Source of the DNA: Nonomuraea spiralis
Lineage (GTDB): Bacteria > Actinomycetota > Actinomycetes > Streptosporangiales > Streptosporangiaceae
Direction of reading: 5' to 3'
DNA length: 64,000 nucleotides
Assembly (NCBI RefSeq): GCF_014648435.1
Contig: NZ_BMRC01000010.1
Coordinates: 248,001 to 312,000, forward strand
Under the pieces are notes generated by a model that saw only the letters and a program-made list of their open reading frames with translations, was not told the DNA's origin and did not search any database. Of the stretch, positions 7,236 to 15,996 are shown piece by piece. The translations under genes and the position numbers were made by a program. Numbering within the stretch: position 1 is the stretch's first letter; the number at the start of each line of letters is the position of its first letter.

Positions 7236-9636
7236 CTGTTCCTCCTCGCATCTCCACGGGTGTGACCAGCCGCCGGCCGGTGCCGGCGGCCCGCAGCGGC
7301 CCGGTCAGCCGGACCACGCCGCGGCACGGCAGGTCGGCGGCGGACGTGCCGACGAGCACCTCGATGTCCCCCGGCTCCACGACGCGCCGCAGGTCGCGCC
7401 CGGTGAAGGCGGTCCTGTCGGTGTGCACCAGGAAGGAGACCCGCCTGCTCTCGCCGGGTTCGAGGCGGACCCTGGCGAAGCCGGTGAGCTGCTTCACCGG
7501 CCTGGTGACCTGGGCGAGGACGTCGTGCAGGTAGAGCTGCACGACCTCGTCGCCGGCCCGGCCGCCGGTGTTGGCGACGCGGACCGAGACGGTGAACTCG
7601 CCGTCGGTCGGCACCTCGGCGGCGCTGACGCGCAGGTCGCCGACGTCGAACGTGGTGTAGGAGCGGCCGTGCCCGAAGGGGAACAGCGGGGTGGGATCGA
7701 GGTTGCTGATGCCCTTGCTGTCGGCTCCGAGCGGTGGCTGCAGGTAGGTGCCCGGCTGCCCGCCAGGGTGGCGGGGTATCTGCACGGGAAGCTTGCCTCC
7801 AGGCTGGACACGACCGCTCAGTATACCGGCGATCGCCCCGGCGCCCTCCTCCCCCGGCATGAACGCCTGGACCAGCCCGGCGGCCCCGGCGTGCACCTCG
7901 CCCAGCGCGTACGGGCGGCCCGAGACGACCACCACGACGACCGGCGTGCCCGTCGCGAACAGCTCGGCCAGCAGGTCGGCCTGGACGCCGGGCAGCCGCA
8001 GGTCCTCGGCGTCGCAACCCTCGCCCGAGGTGCCCTGGCCGAACAGCCCGGCCAGGTCGCCCACGACCGCGACGCACAGGTCGGCCCCGCGGGCGGCCTC
8101 GGCGGCGGCGGCGAACCCCGTCCGGTCGCCGCCCTGCACCGCGCACCCCGGCTCGTACACGATCTCGGTTCCGGGCAGCTCGGCGCGCAGCGCGTCGAGC
8201 AGGCTCGGGGCCTCGACGCCGAGCCCGAGCCCAGGGTGGCGGGGCAGCACGTGGTTGGGGAAGGCGTAGCAGCCCATGAACGTGCGCGGGTCGTCGGCGC
8301 ACGGCCCGACCACGGCGACCCGGCCCAGGCCGGCGCGCAGCGGCAGCGCGGTACCGGCGTCGAGCAGCACGATCGAGCGTTCGGCCAGCTCGCGGGCCAG
8401 CGCCCGGTTGGCCGCCGAGTCCAGCTCGACGTCCTGCGCCCCGGCCACCGAGCCCTCCGGCGTCCAGCCGGGGTCGAGCAGCCCGAGTTGCACCTTCTGG
8501 GTGAGCAGCCGGCGTGCCGCGCGGTCGATCAGCGACTCGGGCAGCTCGCCCGCGCGCACCCGTTCCACCAGGTTCCGCCCGAAGCCGAGGGTGTCGGGCA
8601 GCTCGACGTCCACGCCCGCGGTGAGCGCCTGCGCCCCGGCGTCGGCGGGGTCGGCGGCCACCTGGTGCATGGTCGCCAGGAACGGGACCGCCCAGTAGTC
8701 GGACACGACGGTGCCGGTGAAGCCCCACTCCTCGCGCAGCAGGCCGGTCAGCAGCCAGGAGTCGACGGCGGCGGGCACGCCGTCCACGTCGGAGTAGGAG
8801 TTCATCACCGAGCGGGCGCCGCCGAGGGTGATGGCCGCCTCGAACGGCGGCAGGATCATGTCCATCAGCTCGCGGCGGCCCATCGGGACCGGGCCGTGGT
8901 TGCGGGCGGCCCGCGCGGCCGAGTAGCCGGCGAAGTGCTTGAGCGTGGCGATCACGCCGGCGCTCTCCAGGCCGCGCACGTACGCGGCGCCGAGCATCGA
9001 GACGAGGTACGGGTCCTCGCCCATCGTCTCCTCCACCCGGCCCCATCGGTAGTCGCGGACCACGTCGAGCACCGGGGAGAGCCCCTGGTGGGCGCCCACG
9101 GCGCGCATGTCCCGCCCGATGGCCGCGGCCATGCGCTCGACCAGCTCGGGGTCGAAGGTGGCGGCCCAGGCGATGGCCGCGGGGTAGACGGTCGCGCCAT
9201 AGGTGGTGAAACCGGTCAGGCACTCCTCGTGGACGAGGGCGGGGATGCCGAACCTGGACAGGCCGACGACCTCGCGTTGCAGGCGTACCACCTCGGCGGC
9301 GCCCTCGGCCACCGTCACCGGGACACTTCCGAACACTCGGGTCAGGTGGCCGAGCCCGTGCCGGGCGGCCTCTCCCAAGGGGACCGTGCCCGAGGCGGCG
9401 AACACGTCCTGCATCGGGGCGACGTTGTGGGTGCCGGTGCCGTCCGGGTCGGGGGCGGGGGCCTCCTCCTCGTGCCGCATGTCGTTGCCCACCCATCGGC
9501 TGCCGAGCTGGGCGACCTTCTCCTCCAGGGTCAGCTCCTGAAGGAGGGCCTCGACCCGCTCGGCCACGGGAAGCGCCGGGTCCAGCCACGGACCGAGGAC
9601 CCGACCCGCCGCCGGTGTCCGATCTAGAGCCGTCAT
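7222..9636 (-). CDS. GH3 beta-glycosidase (beta-glucosidase/xylosidase)
   Basis: Cytoplasmic-type GH3 enzyme with no visible signal peptide, about 804 residues. The ATG at 9636 is chosen because AAGGAG lies 8 bases upstream; an in-frame extension to 9708 has no such site and would cover an operator. Order: N-terminal GH3 TIM barrel (GEDPYLVSMLGAAYVRG, LKHFAGYS), nucleophile in GTVVSDYWA, C-terminal GH3 sandwich, and a terminal fibronectin-III-like domain (VANTGGRAGDEVVQLYL, FARVRLEPGESRRV). Intracellular GH3 enzymes cleave oligosaccharides brought in by ABC transporters, and a sugar ABC operon diverges from this gene. The exact sugar is not determined; the barrel sequence resembles beta-xylosidase/glucosidase members. 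Confidence 0.92.
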   Translation of the reverse strand: MTALDRTPAAGRVLGPWLDPALPVAERVEALLQELTLEEKVAQLGSRWVGNDMRHEEEAPAPDPDGTGTHNVAPMQDVFAASGTVPLGEAARHGLGHLTRVFGSVPVTVAEGAAEVVRLQREVVGLSRFGIPALVHEECLTGFTTYGATVYPAAIAWAATFDPELVERMAAAIGRDMRAVGAHQGLSPVLDVVRDYRWGRVEETMGEDPYLVSMLGAAYVRGLESAGVIATLKHFAGYSAARAARNHGPVPMGRRELMDMILPPFEAAITLGGARSVMNSYSDVDGVPAAVDSWLLTGLLREEWGFTGTVVSDYWAVPFLATMHQVAADPADAGAQALTAGVDVELPDTLGFGRNLVERVRAGELPESLIDRAARRLLTQKVQLGLLDPGWTPEGSVAGAQDVELDSAANRALARELAERSIVLLDAGTALPLRAGLGRVAVVGPCADDPRTFMGCYAFPNHVLPRHPGLGLGVEAPSLLDALRAELPGTEIVYEPGCAVQGGDRTGFAAAAEAARGADLCVAVVGDLAGLFGQGTSGEGCDAEDLRLPGVQADLLAELFATGTPVVVVVVSGRPYALGEVHAGAAGLVQAFMPGEEGAGAIAGILSGRVQPGGKLPVQIPRHPGGQPGTYLQPPLGADSKGISNLDPTPLFPFGHGRSYTTFDVGDLRVSAAEVPTDGEFTVSVRVANTGGRAGDEVVQLYLHDVLAQVTRPVKQLTGFARVRLEPGESRRVSFLVHTDRTAFTGRDLRRVVEPGDIEVLVGTSAADLPCRGVVRLTGPLRAAGTGRRLVTPVEMRGGTDAGS

Positions 9637-9672
9637 GAACTGCACTCCTTCAAGTGGTCCTGCCGCAAACTT

Positions 9673-9686
9673 TCGAAATGTTTCGA
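9673..9686. promoter_or_regulatory. LacI-type operator candidate upstream of GH3 gene
   Basis: TCGAAA-TG-TTTCGA is a perfect 6-bp inverted repeat with a 2-base spacer. It lies 37 bases before the GH3 start codon, where a repressor would block transcription of the GH3-lacI operon. It fits the CGAAA/TTTCG type of palindrome used by actinobacterial LacI sugar regulators. Confidence 0.55.
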
Positions 9687-9804
9687 GCCTTGGTCCGACT
9701 ACCGGCACAATGCCGCAAAGGCGATGGAATAGCTAGCCAGATGCCCGCGCGAGAGTACTACATGGCCCCGGCTCCCGCCCAGAGGCGGTTTCCGGCCCGA
9801 GGTC

Positions 9805-9833
9805 TTGACACGGTAATGGTCGAAATCTAGATT
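9805..9833 (+). promoter_or_regulatory. Promoter of the sugar ABC transporter operon
   Basis: TTGACA (9805-9810), a 17-base spacer and TAGATT (9828-9833) make a strong housekeeping-type promoter facing the substrate-binding protein gene. Confidence 0.65.
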
Positions 9834-9851
9834 GACGTGCCGCGCGGTCAT

Positions 9852-9868
9852 GTCGCAAATGTTTCGAC
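9852..9868. promoter_or_regulatory. Second LacI-type operator candidate
   Basis: GTCGCAA-ATG-TTTCGAC pairs at 6 of 7 positions per arm and shares the AAATGTTTCGA core with the site at 9673-9686. It sits about 20 bases downstream of the -10 hexamer, near the expected transcription start, a typical repressor position. Confidence 0.5.
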
Positions 9869-9992
9869 GAGTTCACTCAACGGCGAGTGGACGAGCGGCA
9901 TTTGGGGGGTTGCCGATCCGACCGCCGGCCCAACGCGTCCCTAGGACAACCGAGCCGCGGCCAGGCCACGGCATTCGAGTACGGAGATCAGC

Positions 9993-11345
9993 GTGGAGAC
10001 CAGGTCAACCTCTCGCCGCACCTTCCTCAGCCTCTCCATGGGGCTGCCCCTGGGAGCCGCGCTCGCGGCCTGCGGCACGTCCGGCCCCACCCGGGCGGGT
10101 GACGGCGGCGCGACCGGAGGTGGCGGCGGCGGCGCCAAGGCCACTTACTGGTACCTGTCGGTCGAGCCACAGGAAGGTGTGCGCCGCCGGGCGATCGAGC
10201 GCTTCAACAAGGCCAACCCCAACACCCAGATCGAGGGCACGGCGTTCCAGAACGACGCCTACAAGACCAAGATCAAGACCGCCATCGGCGCCGGCCAGGC
10301 CCCCACGCTGATCTGGGGCTGGGGCGGCGGCACGCTGCGCAGCTACGTGCAGGCCGGCCAGGTCGAGGACCTGACGTCCTGGTTCTCCGAGAACGCCGCC
10401 GTCAAGGACCGGCTGTTCCCCTCCTCCTTCGGCGCGGCCACCGTGGACGGCAAGATCTACGCGATGCCGTGCGAGACCGTGCAGCCGATCGTCCTGTACT
10501 ACAACAAGGAGGTCCTGGAGAAGGTCGGCGTGCAGCCGCCCACGACCTGGGGCGAGATCATGGACATCGTGCCCAGGATCAACGCCAAGGGCATCGCGCC
10601 GTTCGCGCTCGGGGGCCAGTCGCGCTGGACGAACATGATGTGGCTGGAGTTCCTGTTCGACCGGATCGGCGGCACCGAGGTGTTCCAGGCGGTGTTCGAC
10701 GGCCAGAAGGACGCCTGGTCCAACCCCGCCGCCCTCGACGCCCTCACCAAGATGCAGGACCTCATCAAGGCGAACGGCTTCATCAAGGGCTTCTCCTCCA
10801 TCACCGCCGACTCCAACGCCGACCAGGCGCTGCTCTACACCGGCAAGGCGGCCATGATGCTGCACGGCGCCTGGACGTACGGCGGCATGAAGAACGACGG
10901 CGGCGACTTCGTCCCCGGCGGCCACCTCGGCTACATGAACTTCCCGCCCGTGGACGGCGGCAAGGGCGACCCGAGCAACACCGTCGGCAACCCCGGCCAG
11001 TACCTGTCGATCTCCGCCAAGGCCACCCCCGAGCAGAAGGAGATCGCCAAGAAGTTCTTCACCAGCGGCGTGCTCGACCAGACCGAGGTCAAGGAGTGGG
11101 CCGACACGGGCGGCGTGCCGATCGCCAAGGGCGCCGACGCGGCCTTCGCCTCCTCCCCCGACGCCGAGTTCCTGAAGTTCGTCTACGGCATCGCCGCCAA
11201 CGCCAAGACCTTCGCCCAGTCGTGGGACCAGGCGCTCAGCCCGACCGCGGCCGAGGTGCTCCTGGACAACATCGCCAAGCTGTTCCAGCTGTCCATCTCG
11301 CCGCAGCAGTTCCAGACGAACATGAACGCGGTCATCGGCAAGTGA
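9993..11345 (+). CDS. Sugar ABC transporter substrate-binding lipoprotein
   Basis: Extracellular solute-binding protein of the carbohydrate (family 1) type. GTG at 9993 has GGAG 6 bases upstream. The N-terminus carries twin arginines (SRRTFLSLSMG) and a lipobox LAAC, so export by Tat with lipid anchoring is likely. The mature part begins with a Gly-rich spacer and continues with a typical binding fold (YYNKEVLEKVGVQPPTTWGE; GKAAMMLHGAW). It is the first gene of an operon with two permeases; no ATPase gene is present, as usual in actinomycetes where a shared MsiK-like ATPase serves many sugar transporters. Probably imports oligosaccharides processed by the divergent GH3 enzyme. Confidence 0.93.
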   Translation: METRSTSRRTFLSLSMGLPLGAALAACGTSGPTRAGDGGATGGGGGGAKATYWYLSVEPQEGVRRRAIERFNKANPNTQIEGTAFQNDAYKTKIKTAIGAGQAPTLIWGWGGGTLRSYVQAGQVEDLTSWFSENAAVKDRLFPSSFGAATVDGKIYAMPCETVQPIVLYYNKEVLEKVGVQPPTTWGEIMDIVPRINAKGIAPFALGGQSRWTNMMWLEFLFDRIGGTEVFQAVFDGQKDAWSNPAALDALTKMQDLIKANGFIKGFSSITADSNADQALLYTGKAAMMLHGAWTYGGMKNDGGDFVPGGHLGYMNFPPVDGGKGDPSNTVGNPGQYLSISAKATPEQKEIAKKFFTSGVLDQTEVKEWADTGGVPIAKGADAAFASSPDAEFLKFVYGIAANAKTFAQSWDQALSPTAAEVLLDNIAKLFQLSISPQQFQTNMNAVIGK

Positions 11346-12265
11346 GCGTGATCCCGATCCCCGCCGGGCGGGGGGCGCCGCCGGCCGCCCGGCGGGAGGG
11401 CCGCGGCTCCCTCGCCTGGCTGGCCGTGCCGGCGCTGCTGTTCTTCGTCGGCTTCGGCGTGCTCCCGCTGATCGGCGTCCTCGTCCTCAGCTTCACCTCC
11501 TGGGACGGGCTCGGCGACATCGGCTTCGCCGGCCTGTCGAGCTGGCAGGCGGTGTTGTCCGACCCCGGACTGCCGCACGCGCTGTGGGTGACGTTCCTGG
11601 TGATGGCCGCCTCCTGGGCGGTGCAGACGCCGGCCAGCATCCTGCTCGGGGTGTTCCTGGCCGGTCAGCAGCGCTACCGCGCGGTGTTGTCGGTGTTCTA
11701 CTTCATCCCGCTGCTGCTCAGCTCGGCCGCCATCGCCATCACCTACAAGGCGCTGCTGGACCCGAACTTCGGGCTCGGCGCCGGGCTCGGCCTCGACCTG
11801 CTGGCCCAGGACTGGCTGGGCGAGCCCGTCCTGGCGTTCAGCGTGGTGATCTTCGTGGTTTCGTGGCAGTTCATCCCGTTCCACTCGCTGATCTACCAGG
11901 GCGGCGTGCGGCAGATCCCGCGCTCGATGTACGAGGCCGCCCAGCTCGACGGCGCGGGCCGGGTACGCATGTTCTTCAGCATCACGCTGCCGCAGCTCAA
12001 GTACACGATCATCACGTCGTCGACGCTCATGGTGGTCGGGTCGCTGACCTTCTTCGACCTGATCTTCGTGCTGACCGCGGGCGGTCCCGGCGACGCGACG
12101 CGGGTGCTCGCCCTGGACATGTACAAGCGGGGGTTCCAGGCCAACCTGATGGGCCCGGCCAGCGCGATCGCCGTCATCCTCGTCCTCGTGGGGCTGGCGC
12201 TGGCGCTGCTGCTGCGCCGCCTGGGCGGCCGCGACGCCTCGGCGAGCCAGCAGGAAGGGGCCTGA
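11342..12265 (+). CDS. Sugar ABC transporter permease (MalF-like)
   Basis: Membrane subunit of the sugar importer, about 307 residues with six predicted membrane helices. The start GTG at 11342 overlaps the binding-protein stop (GTGA); another GTG at 11348 is possible. The cytoplasmic EAA loop reads YEAAQLDGAGRVRMFFSITLP, which docks on the ATPase. It lies between the binding protein and the second permease, one base before the latter's start, so all three are one transcription unit. Confidence 0.92.
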   Translation: MSVIPIPAGRGAPPAARREGRGSLAWLAVPALLFFVGFGVLPLIGVLVLSFTSWDGLGDIGFAGLSSWQAVLSDPGLPHALWVTFLVMAASWAVQTPASILLGVFLAGQQRYRAVLSVFYFIPLLLSSAAIAITYKALLDPNFGLGAGLGLDLLAQDWLGEPVLAFSVVIFVVSWQFIPFHSLIYQGGVRQIPRSMYEAAQLDGAGRVRMFFSITLPQLKYTIITSSTLMVVGSLTFFDLIFVLTAGGPGDATRVLALDMYKRGFQANLMGPASAIAVILVLVGLALALLLRRLGGRDASASQQEGA

Positions 12266-12266
12266 C

Positions 12267-13151
12267 ATGGCGACCACGCTGACGAAGCCCGCGCACCGGG
12301 CCGCCGGCGCGTCCCCGCGGGCGGGCGGCCCGGCCACCACCCGCAGGAACTGGGTGGCCGGGGTGGCCGGGTGGCTCTGGCTGGCGATCGTGGTGGTCCC
12401 GATCTACTGGATCGTCATCACCAGCTTCAAGGAGCAGAGCTCCTACTACGCCTCGAACCCGCTCGCGCCGCCGGCGGAGCCGACGCTCGGCGCGTACCGG
12501 CTGGTGCTGGAGTCGGACTTCGCGCTGTACTTCCTCAACAGCCTCCTCGTCACCCTCGGCGCGGTGATCCCGGCCGTCGGGGTGTCGTTCATGGCGGCGT
12601 ACGCGATCGTGCGGGGCGGCGGGCGGTTCCTGCGCGGGGTGAACTCGTTGTTCCTCATGGGGCTGGCGATCCCGCTCCAGGCCACGATCATCCCGATCTA
12701 CCTGATCATCATCCGGCTGCACCTGTACGACTCGCTGCTGGGCATGATCCTGCCCTCCATCGCGTTCGCGATCCCGCTGTCGGTGCTGGTGTTGTCGAAC
12801 TTCATCAGGGACGTGCCCAAGGAGTTGTTCGAGTCGATGCGGCTGGACGGCGCCACCGACTGGGGCATGCTCTGGCGGCTGACCTTCCCGCTGACCCGCC
12901 CGGCCGTGGTCACGGTGACGATCTACAACGCGCTGACGATCTGGAACGGCTTCCTGCTGCCGCTGATCCTCACCCAGAGCCCGGACAAGCGCACGCTGCC
13001 GCTGGCGTTGTGGACGTTCCAGGGGCAGTACAGCGTGAACGTGCCCGCGGTGCTCGCCTCGGTCGTCCTGACCACGCTGCCCATCCTGGTCCTCTACGTG
13101 GTGGGCCGGCGTCAGCTCCTCAGCGGGCTGACCGCGGGCTTCGGCAGGTGA
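12267..13151 (+). CDS. Sugar ABC transporter permease (MalG-like)
   Basis: Second membrane subunit, 294 residues, with six membrane helices and the EAA-type loop FESMRLDGATDWGMLWRLTF. ATG at 12267 follows the previous stop by one base, with GGAAGGGG upstream as ribosome-binding site. The C-terminus ends with GLTAGFGR, typical of MalG-type permeases. Its last 40 bases overlap the convergent acyltransferase gene. Confidence 0.93.
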   Translation: MATTLTKPAHRAAGASPRAGGPATTRRNWVAGVAGWLWLAIVVVPIYWIVITSFKEQSSYYASNPLAPPAEPTLGAYRLVLESDFALYFLNSLLVTLGAVIPAVGVSFMAAYAIVRGGGRFLRGVNSLFLMGLAIPLQATIIPIYLIIIRLHLYDSLLGMILPSIAFAIPLSVLVLSNFIRDVPKELFESMRLDGATDWGMLWRLTFPLTRPAVVTVTIYNALTIWNGFLLPLILTQSPDKRTLPLALWTFQGQYSVNVPAVLASVVLTTLPILVLYVVGRRQLLSGLTAGFGR

Positions 13152-14044
13152 ACGGCGGTCCTCCCCCGTCCGGGAGGGCCGTCCGGGGCTTCGATGCCGG
13201 CGCGTACCAGGGCCTCGGCGCTTCTGGCCAGGGCGGCGCGCGCCTCGGGCCGGCGGGCCGACGGGACGGCGCGCAGGGGAGCCAGCAGCCGCACCTCGAC
13301 GGCCAGCCGCCGGGTCGCGGCCACCCGCAGCACCGAGGCCAGCAGCGAGTCCTCGCCCACGTAGCTCGCCCGGGTCGAGGTCAGGCCGTCCTCGCGGTAG
13401 CGCAGGGTCGCGGGGCGTACGACGGCGCCCGCGTCGATCGCCGCCTGGAACACCGCCGGCCGGAACACGCCCATCCCGAGCCCGCACCACGTGGTGCCCT
13501 CGGGGAAGGCCACGACGGTGTCGCCCGCCCGGAGCGCCCCGGCGACCGTGGCGACCGCCGACGGCAGCGCGGACAGGCGTTCCCGGTCGATGAACAGCGC
13601 GCCGGAGCCCGCCGCCAGCGTGCGGACGACCGGCCAGCCGGCGATCTCCCGCTTGGCCAGGGGGCGCGAGGGCAGCGCCGCCGCGATGACCAGCGGATCC
13701 AGCCACGACACGTGATTGGCCACCACCAGCGCCCCGGCCCCCTCCCCGGCCCCTTCCCCGGAGCCGCCCGAAGGCCCGGCCCCCTCTTCGGCGGGTTCCT
13801 CGGCGATGACGTCCAGGCGGATGCCGAGGGCGCGCAGGAGCAGGCGTGCCCACGCGCCGGTGATCCGGGCCCGCCGGCCTGCGCGGGCGTGGCGGGCGGT
13901 CAGCGCGACCGGCACCCCGGCCAGCACCACCAGGACCGCCGCGAGCAGCCGCAGGGTACGGCGCGCCGCCCCCGCGCCGAGGACCGCGGCCCGCACGCAC
14001 ATGTCGGGCGTGCACGGCCCCATCCGCAGCCATACGCCGGTCAC
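13112..14044 (-). CDS. olsA: Lysophospholipid/lyso-ornithine-lipid acyltransferase (PlsC family)
   Basis: Membrane-associated O-acyltransferase, 310 residues. GTG at 14044 overlaps the stop of the upstream N-acyltransferase (GTGA), so the two are translationally coupled. It has an N-terminal hydrophobic helix (LRLLAAVLVVLAGVPVAL), the HX4D motif in NHVSWLDP and the substrate motif FPEGTTW of the PlsC family. The coupling to an OlsB-like gene suggests it adds the second acyl chain to lyso-ornithine lipid (OlsA). By sequence alone a general lysophospholipid acyltransferase cannot be excluded. A low-complexity Glu/Gly insertion lies just before the HX4D motif. Confidence 0.75.
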   Translation of the reverse strand: MTGVWLRMGPCTPDMCVRAAVLGAGAARRTLRLLAAVLVVLAGVPVALTARHARAGRRARITGAWARLLLRALGIRLDVIAEEPAEEGAGPSGGSGEGAGEGAGALVVANHVSWLDPLVIAAALPSRPLAKREIAGWPVVRTLAAGSGALFIDRERLSALPSAVATVAGALRAGDTVVAFPEGTTWCGLGMGVFRPAVFQAAIDAGAVVRPATLRYREDGLTSTRASYVGEDSLLASVLRVAATRRLAVEVRLLAPLRAVPSARRPEARAALARSAEALVRAGIEAPDGPPGRGRTAVHLPKPAVSPLRS

Positions 14045-14757
14045 GGCGTCCCGCCCAGGAAGTGGCGCAGGTAGCGGGCGTTCACCTGGGCCATCGGGAG
14101 CAGCACGAAGAAGTCGGCCGTGCCGAAGTCCCGGTCGTGCGCGGGCGGCCCGCACACCCACGCGCCCAGCCGCAGGTAACCGCGCAGCAGCGCGGGCGGC
14201 ACGAACCGGTCGGCGCCGGGCGCGCCCGAACCGGCCCACGGCACGTGCGGCGTGACCCGGTACTCCTCGGGGCCAAGCGGCACCCGCCCGGCCACGCCGG
14301 CCGCGAGCGCGCCCCCGTCGTCGAGCGGCACCGAGCAGCAGCCGGCCAGCCACTGGTGGCCGCCGTCGACCATGTACCGGGCGATCCCCGCCCACATCAG
14401 CGCGACCACCGCGCCGTCCCGATGGTCCGGGTGCACGGTGGCACGCCCGGCCTCGACCAGGTTCTTCCTGATGGGCGCGAGGGCACGCAGGTCGAACTCG
14501 GTGTCGGAGTAGAGCCGGTCGGCGCGTCCGGGCGGCAGCAGCCGGTACGTGCCCACCACCCGCCGGCCCTCGCGGACCAGCAGGTGGTCGCAGTAGGCGT
14601 CGAACCTGTCCACGTCGAGGCCGGAGACCGGGCTGTCGAGCCGCGCCCCCATCTCCTCGGCGAAGACCTCGTACCTGAGCCGCTGTGCGGCCTGGAGGTC
14701 GGCGGGGCTGGTGGCCATGCCGACCGTGTACCGGTTCGTGGCAAGGGAGATCGTCAT
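14041..14757 (-). CDS. olsB: Ornithine N-alpha-acyltransferase-like GNAT protein
   Basis: Acyltransferase of the OlsB/hemolysin-type GNAT family, 238 residues. Landmarks include LQAAQRLRYEVFAEEMGA near the N-terminus, DHLLVREG..VVGTYRLL, ARATVHPDHRDGAVVALMW (acyl-binding loop) and the C-terminal FFVLLPMAQVNARYLRHFLG. OlsB makes lyso-ornithine lipid from ornithine and acyl-ACP. With the coupled PlsC-type gene this gives the two-step ornithine lipid pathway, a phosphorus-free membrane lipid. The ATG at 14757 is preceded by AAGGA. The pair is transcribed away from the sugar ABC genes. Confidence 0.8.
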   Translation of the reverse strand: MTISLATNRYTVGMATSPADLQAAQRLRYEVFAEEMGARLDSPVSGLDVDRFDAYCDHLLVREGRRVVGTYRLLPPGRADRLYSDTEFDLRALAPIRKNLVEAGRATVHPDHRDGAVVALMWAGIARYMVDGGHQWLAGCCSVPLDDGGALAAGVAGRVPLGPEEYRVTPHVPWAGSGAPGADRFVPPALLRGYLRLGAWVCGPPAHDRDFGTADFFVLLPMAQVNARYLRHFLGGTP

Positions 14758-14792
14758 GGGCGCGGGGTCCTTCCCTGAAAGCGTCTCGCGAC

Positions 14793-14812
14793 CATGTCGT
14801 CATGCCGACATG
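14793..14812. promoter_or_regulatory. Inverted repeat upstream of olsB
   Basis: CATGTCG-TCATGC-CGACATG is a perfect 7-bp inverted repeat about 36 bases before the olsB start. The half-site ATGTC/GACAT recurs as ATGTC-CC-GACAT at 16011-16022, near the terC promoter. It may be a regulator site; the regulator is unknown. Confidence 0.35.
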
Positions 14813-14859
14813 ACGGCCGGCTCTCGCATCGGGGGCACCCAGGCGTCCGAGCGGTGAAC

Positions 14860-15858
14860 CTACCCCGCGACCTCCTTGTCCCGGTCGCGGCGGTTGGCGT
14901 ACAGGCTGGTCAGGGTGACCGTGGTCAGGACGGCGACGATCACGCCGAGCGAGGCGAGCGTGGGGATCTGCGGCACCCAGTCCCAGACGCCGTGCGCCCA
15001 GTGCAGGATGAGCTTGACCCCGATGAAGGCCAGGATGACGCTCAGCCCGTGGTTGAGGTGGCGCAGCTTGGTCAGGACGCCCTGGAGCACGAAGTACAGC
15101 GCCCGCAGGCCCATCAGCGCGAAGGCGTTGGTGGCGAAGACCAGGAACGGGTCCTCGGTCACGCCGTACACGGCGGGGACGGAGTCCACGGCGAAGACGA
15201 TGTCGGTGCCCAGGATGGCGACGGCGGCCAGGGCCAGCGGCGTCAGGGCCAGCCGGCCGCCCTCGCGCACGGTCAGCCGGGCGCCGTGATAGCCGTCGGT
15301 GACGGGCACGAAGCGGCGCACCAGCCGCACGCTGCGCATGGAGGAGATGTCCACCTGCTGCTCGTGGCCGCCGAGCACGTCCTTGAGGATCTTGCCCGCG
15401 GTGACGATGAGGATCGCGCCGAACAGCAGGAACGCCCACGTGCCGCTCTGCAGCGCGGCGGCCCCGAGCCAGATGAAGACCGCGCGCAGGACGAGCGCGC
15501 CGACGATGCCGTACAGCAGGACCTGCCGGGCCAGCGCGGCCGGGACGGCGAAGGCGGCCAGCAGCAACATGAACACGAACAGGTTGTCCACCGACAACGA
15601 CTTCTCCACCACGAAACCGGTGAAGAACTCGGCCGCGACGCCGCCGCCATGGGCGGCCCACAAATAGCCGCCGAAGATGACCGGCAGGATCAGGTAGAAG
15701 ACCGACCAGCCGGCCGCCTCGCGCATGCGCACCTCGTGCGGGCGGCGGGTCAGCAGGAGGTCCAGCGCCAGCAGCAGCACCAGGCCGCCGATCGCGACCA
15801 GCCAGAGTGTCGGCGTGGCGATGGTGGTCAGGGCTGGGACAGGCTGCGGTACGCCCAT
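14860..15858 (-). CDS. TerC/Alx-family integral membrane protein (likely Mn2+ exporter)
   Basis: Polytopic membrane protein, 332 residues, of the TerC family. Family motifs are EKSLSVDNLFVFMLLL and GTDIVFAVDSVPAVYGVTEDPF, whose acidic residues lie in membrane helices. The ATG at 15858 is preferred: GGAGGA lies 9 bases upstream, whereas it is only 3 bases from the ATG at 15864. TerC/Alx proteins export manganese, also during metallation of secreted proteins. The manganese-sensing yybP-ykoY riboswitch directly upstream strongly supports this role. The family name refers to tellurite resistance, but no other ter genes are present. Confidence 0.9.
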   Translation of the reverse strand: MGVPQPVPALTTIATPTLWLVAIGGLVLLLALDLLLTRRPHEVRMREAAGWSVFYLILPVIFGGYLWAAHGGGVAAEFFTGFVVEKSLSVDNLFVFMLLLAAFAVPAALARQVLLYGIVGALVLRAVFIWLGAAALQSGTWAFLLFGAILIVTAGKILKDVLGGHEQQVDISSMRSVRLVRRFVPVTDGYHGARLTVREGGRLALTPLALAAVAILGTDIVFAVDSVPAVYGVTEDPFLVFATNAFALMGLRALYFVLQGVLTKLRHLNHGLSVILAFIGVKLILHWAHGVWDWVPQIPTLASLGVIVAVLTTVTLTSLYANRRDRDKEVAG

Positions 15859-15892
15859 GGGCATGGGTCCTCCTCGAACGCGCGTCATCGTT

Positions 15893-15996
15893 CGAGGTCT
15901 CCTTCGCCCGTGCGTCGTCGCGCGGGCGGCCGCCCGGGGACGTCTGGGACGTCCGTACTGACCGGGCCGGCGCTTGCGAAGTACTCCCCTCGCCGA
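15893..15996 (-). ncRNA. yybP-ykoY manganese riboswitch
   Basis: The 5' leader of the TerC gene shows the conserved parts of the Mn2+ riboswitch. On the minus strand, CGAGGGGAGTA (5' side, about 15982-15992) and GGAGACCTCG (3' side, 15893-15902) pair through CGAGG/CCTCG as P1. An internal CCGGTCAGTACGG matches the second conserved arm. A -10-like TAGGCT (16001-16006) sits just upstream. These riboswitches turn on TerC-type and other Mn exporters when Mn2+ is high. Confidence 0.87.

Larger units (their letters stand above)
9637..9992. promoter_or_regulatory. Divergent intergenic region GH3 / sugar ABC operon
   Basis: This 356-base region holds no gene. It contains one clear promoter for the ABC operon and two palindromic LacI-type operator candidates, listed separately. 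The segment 9690-9800 shows nothing I can assign. Confidence 0.7.

Noticed and set aside
13112..15661. 849-codon open frame on the minus strand
   Set aside because: Only the part 13112-14044 is a gene (PlsC-type); the rest runs in a wrong frame through olsB and terC.
14860..15858. Tellurite-resistance operon
   Set aside because: No other ter genes are present and the manganese riboswitch explains the gene better.
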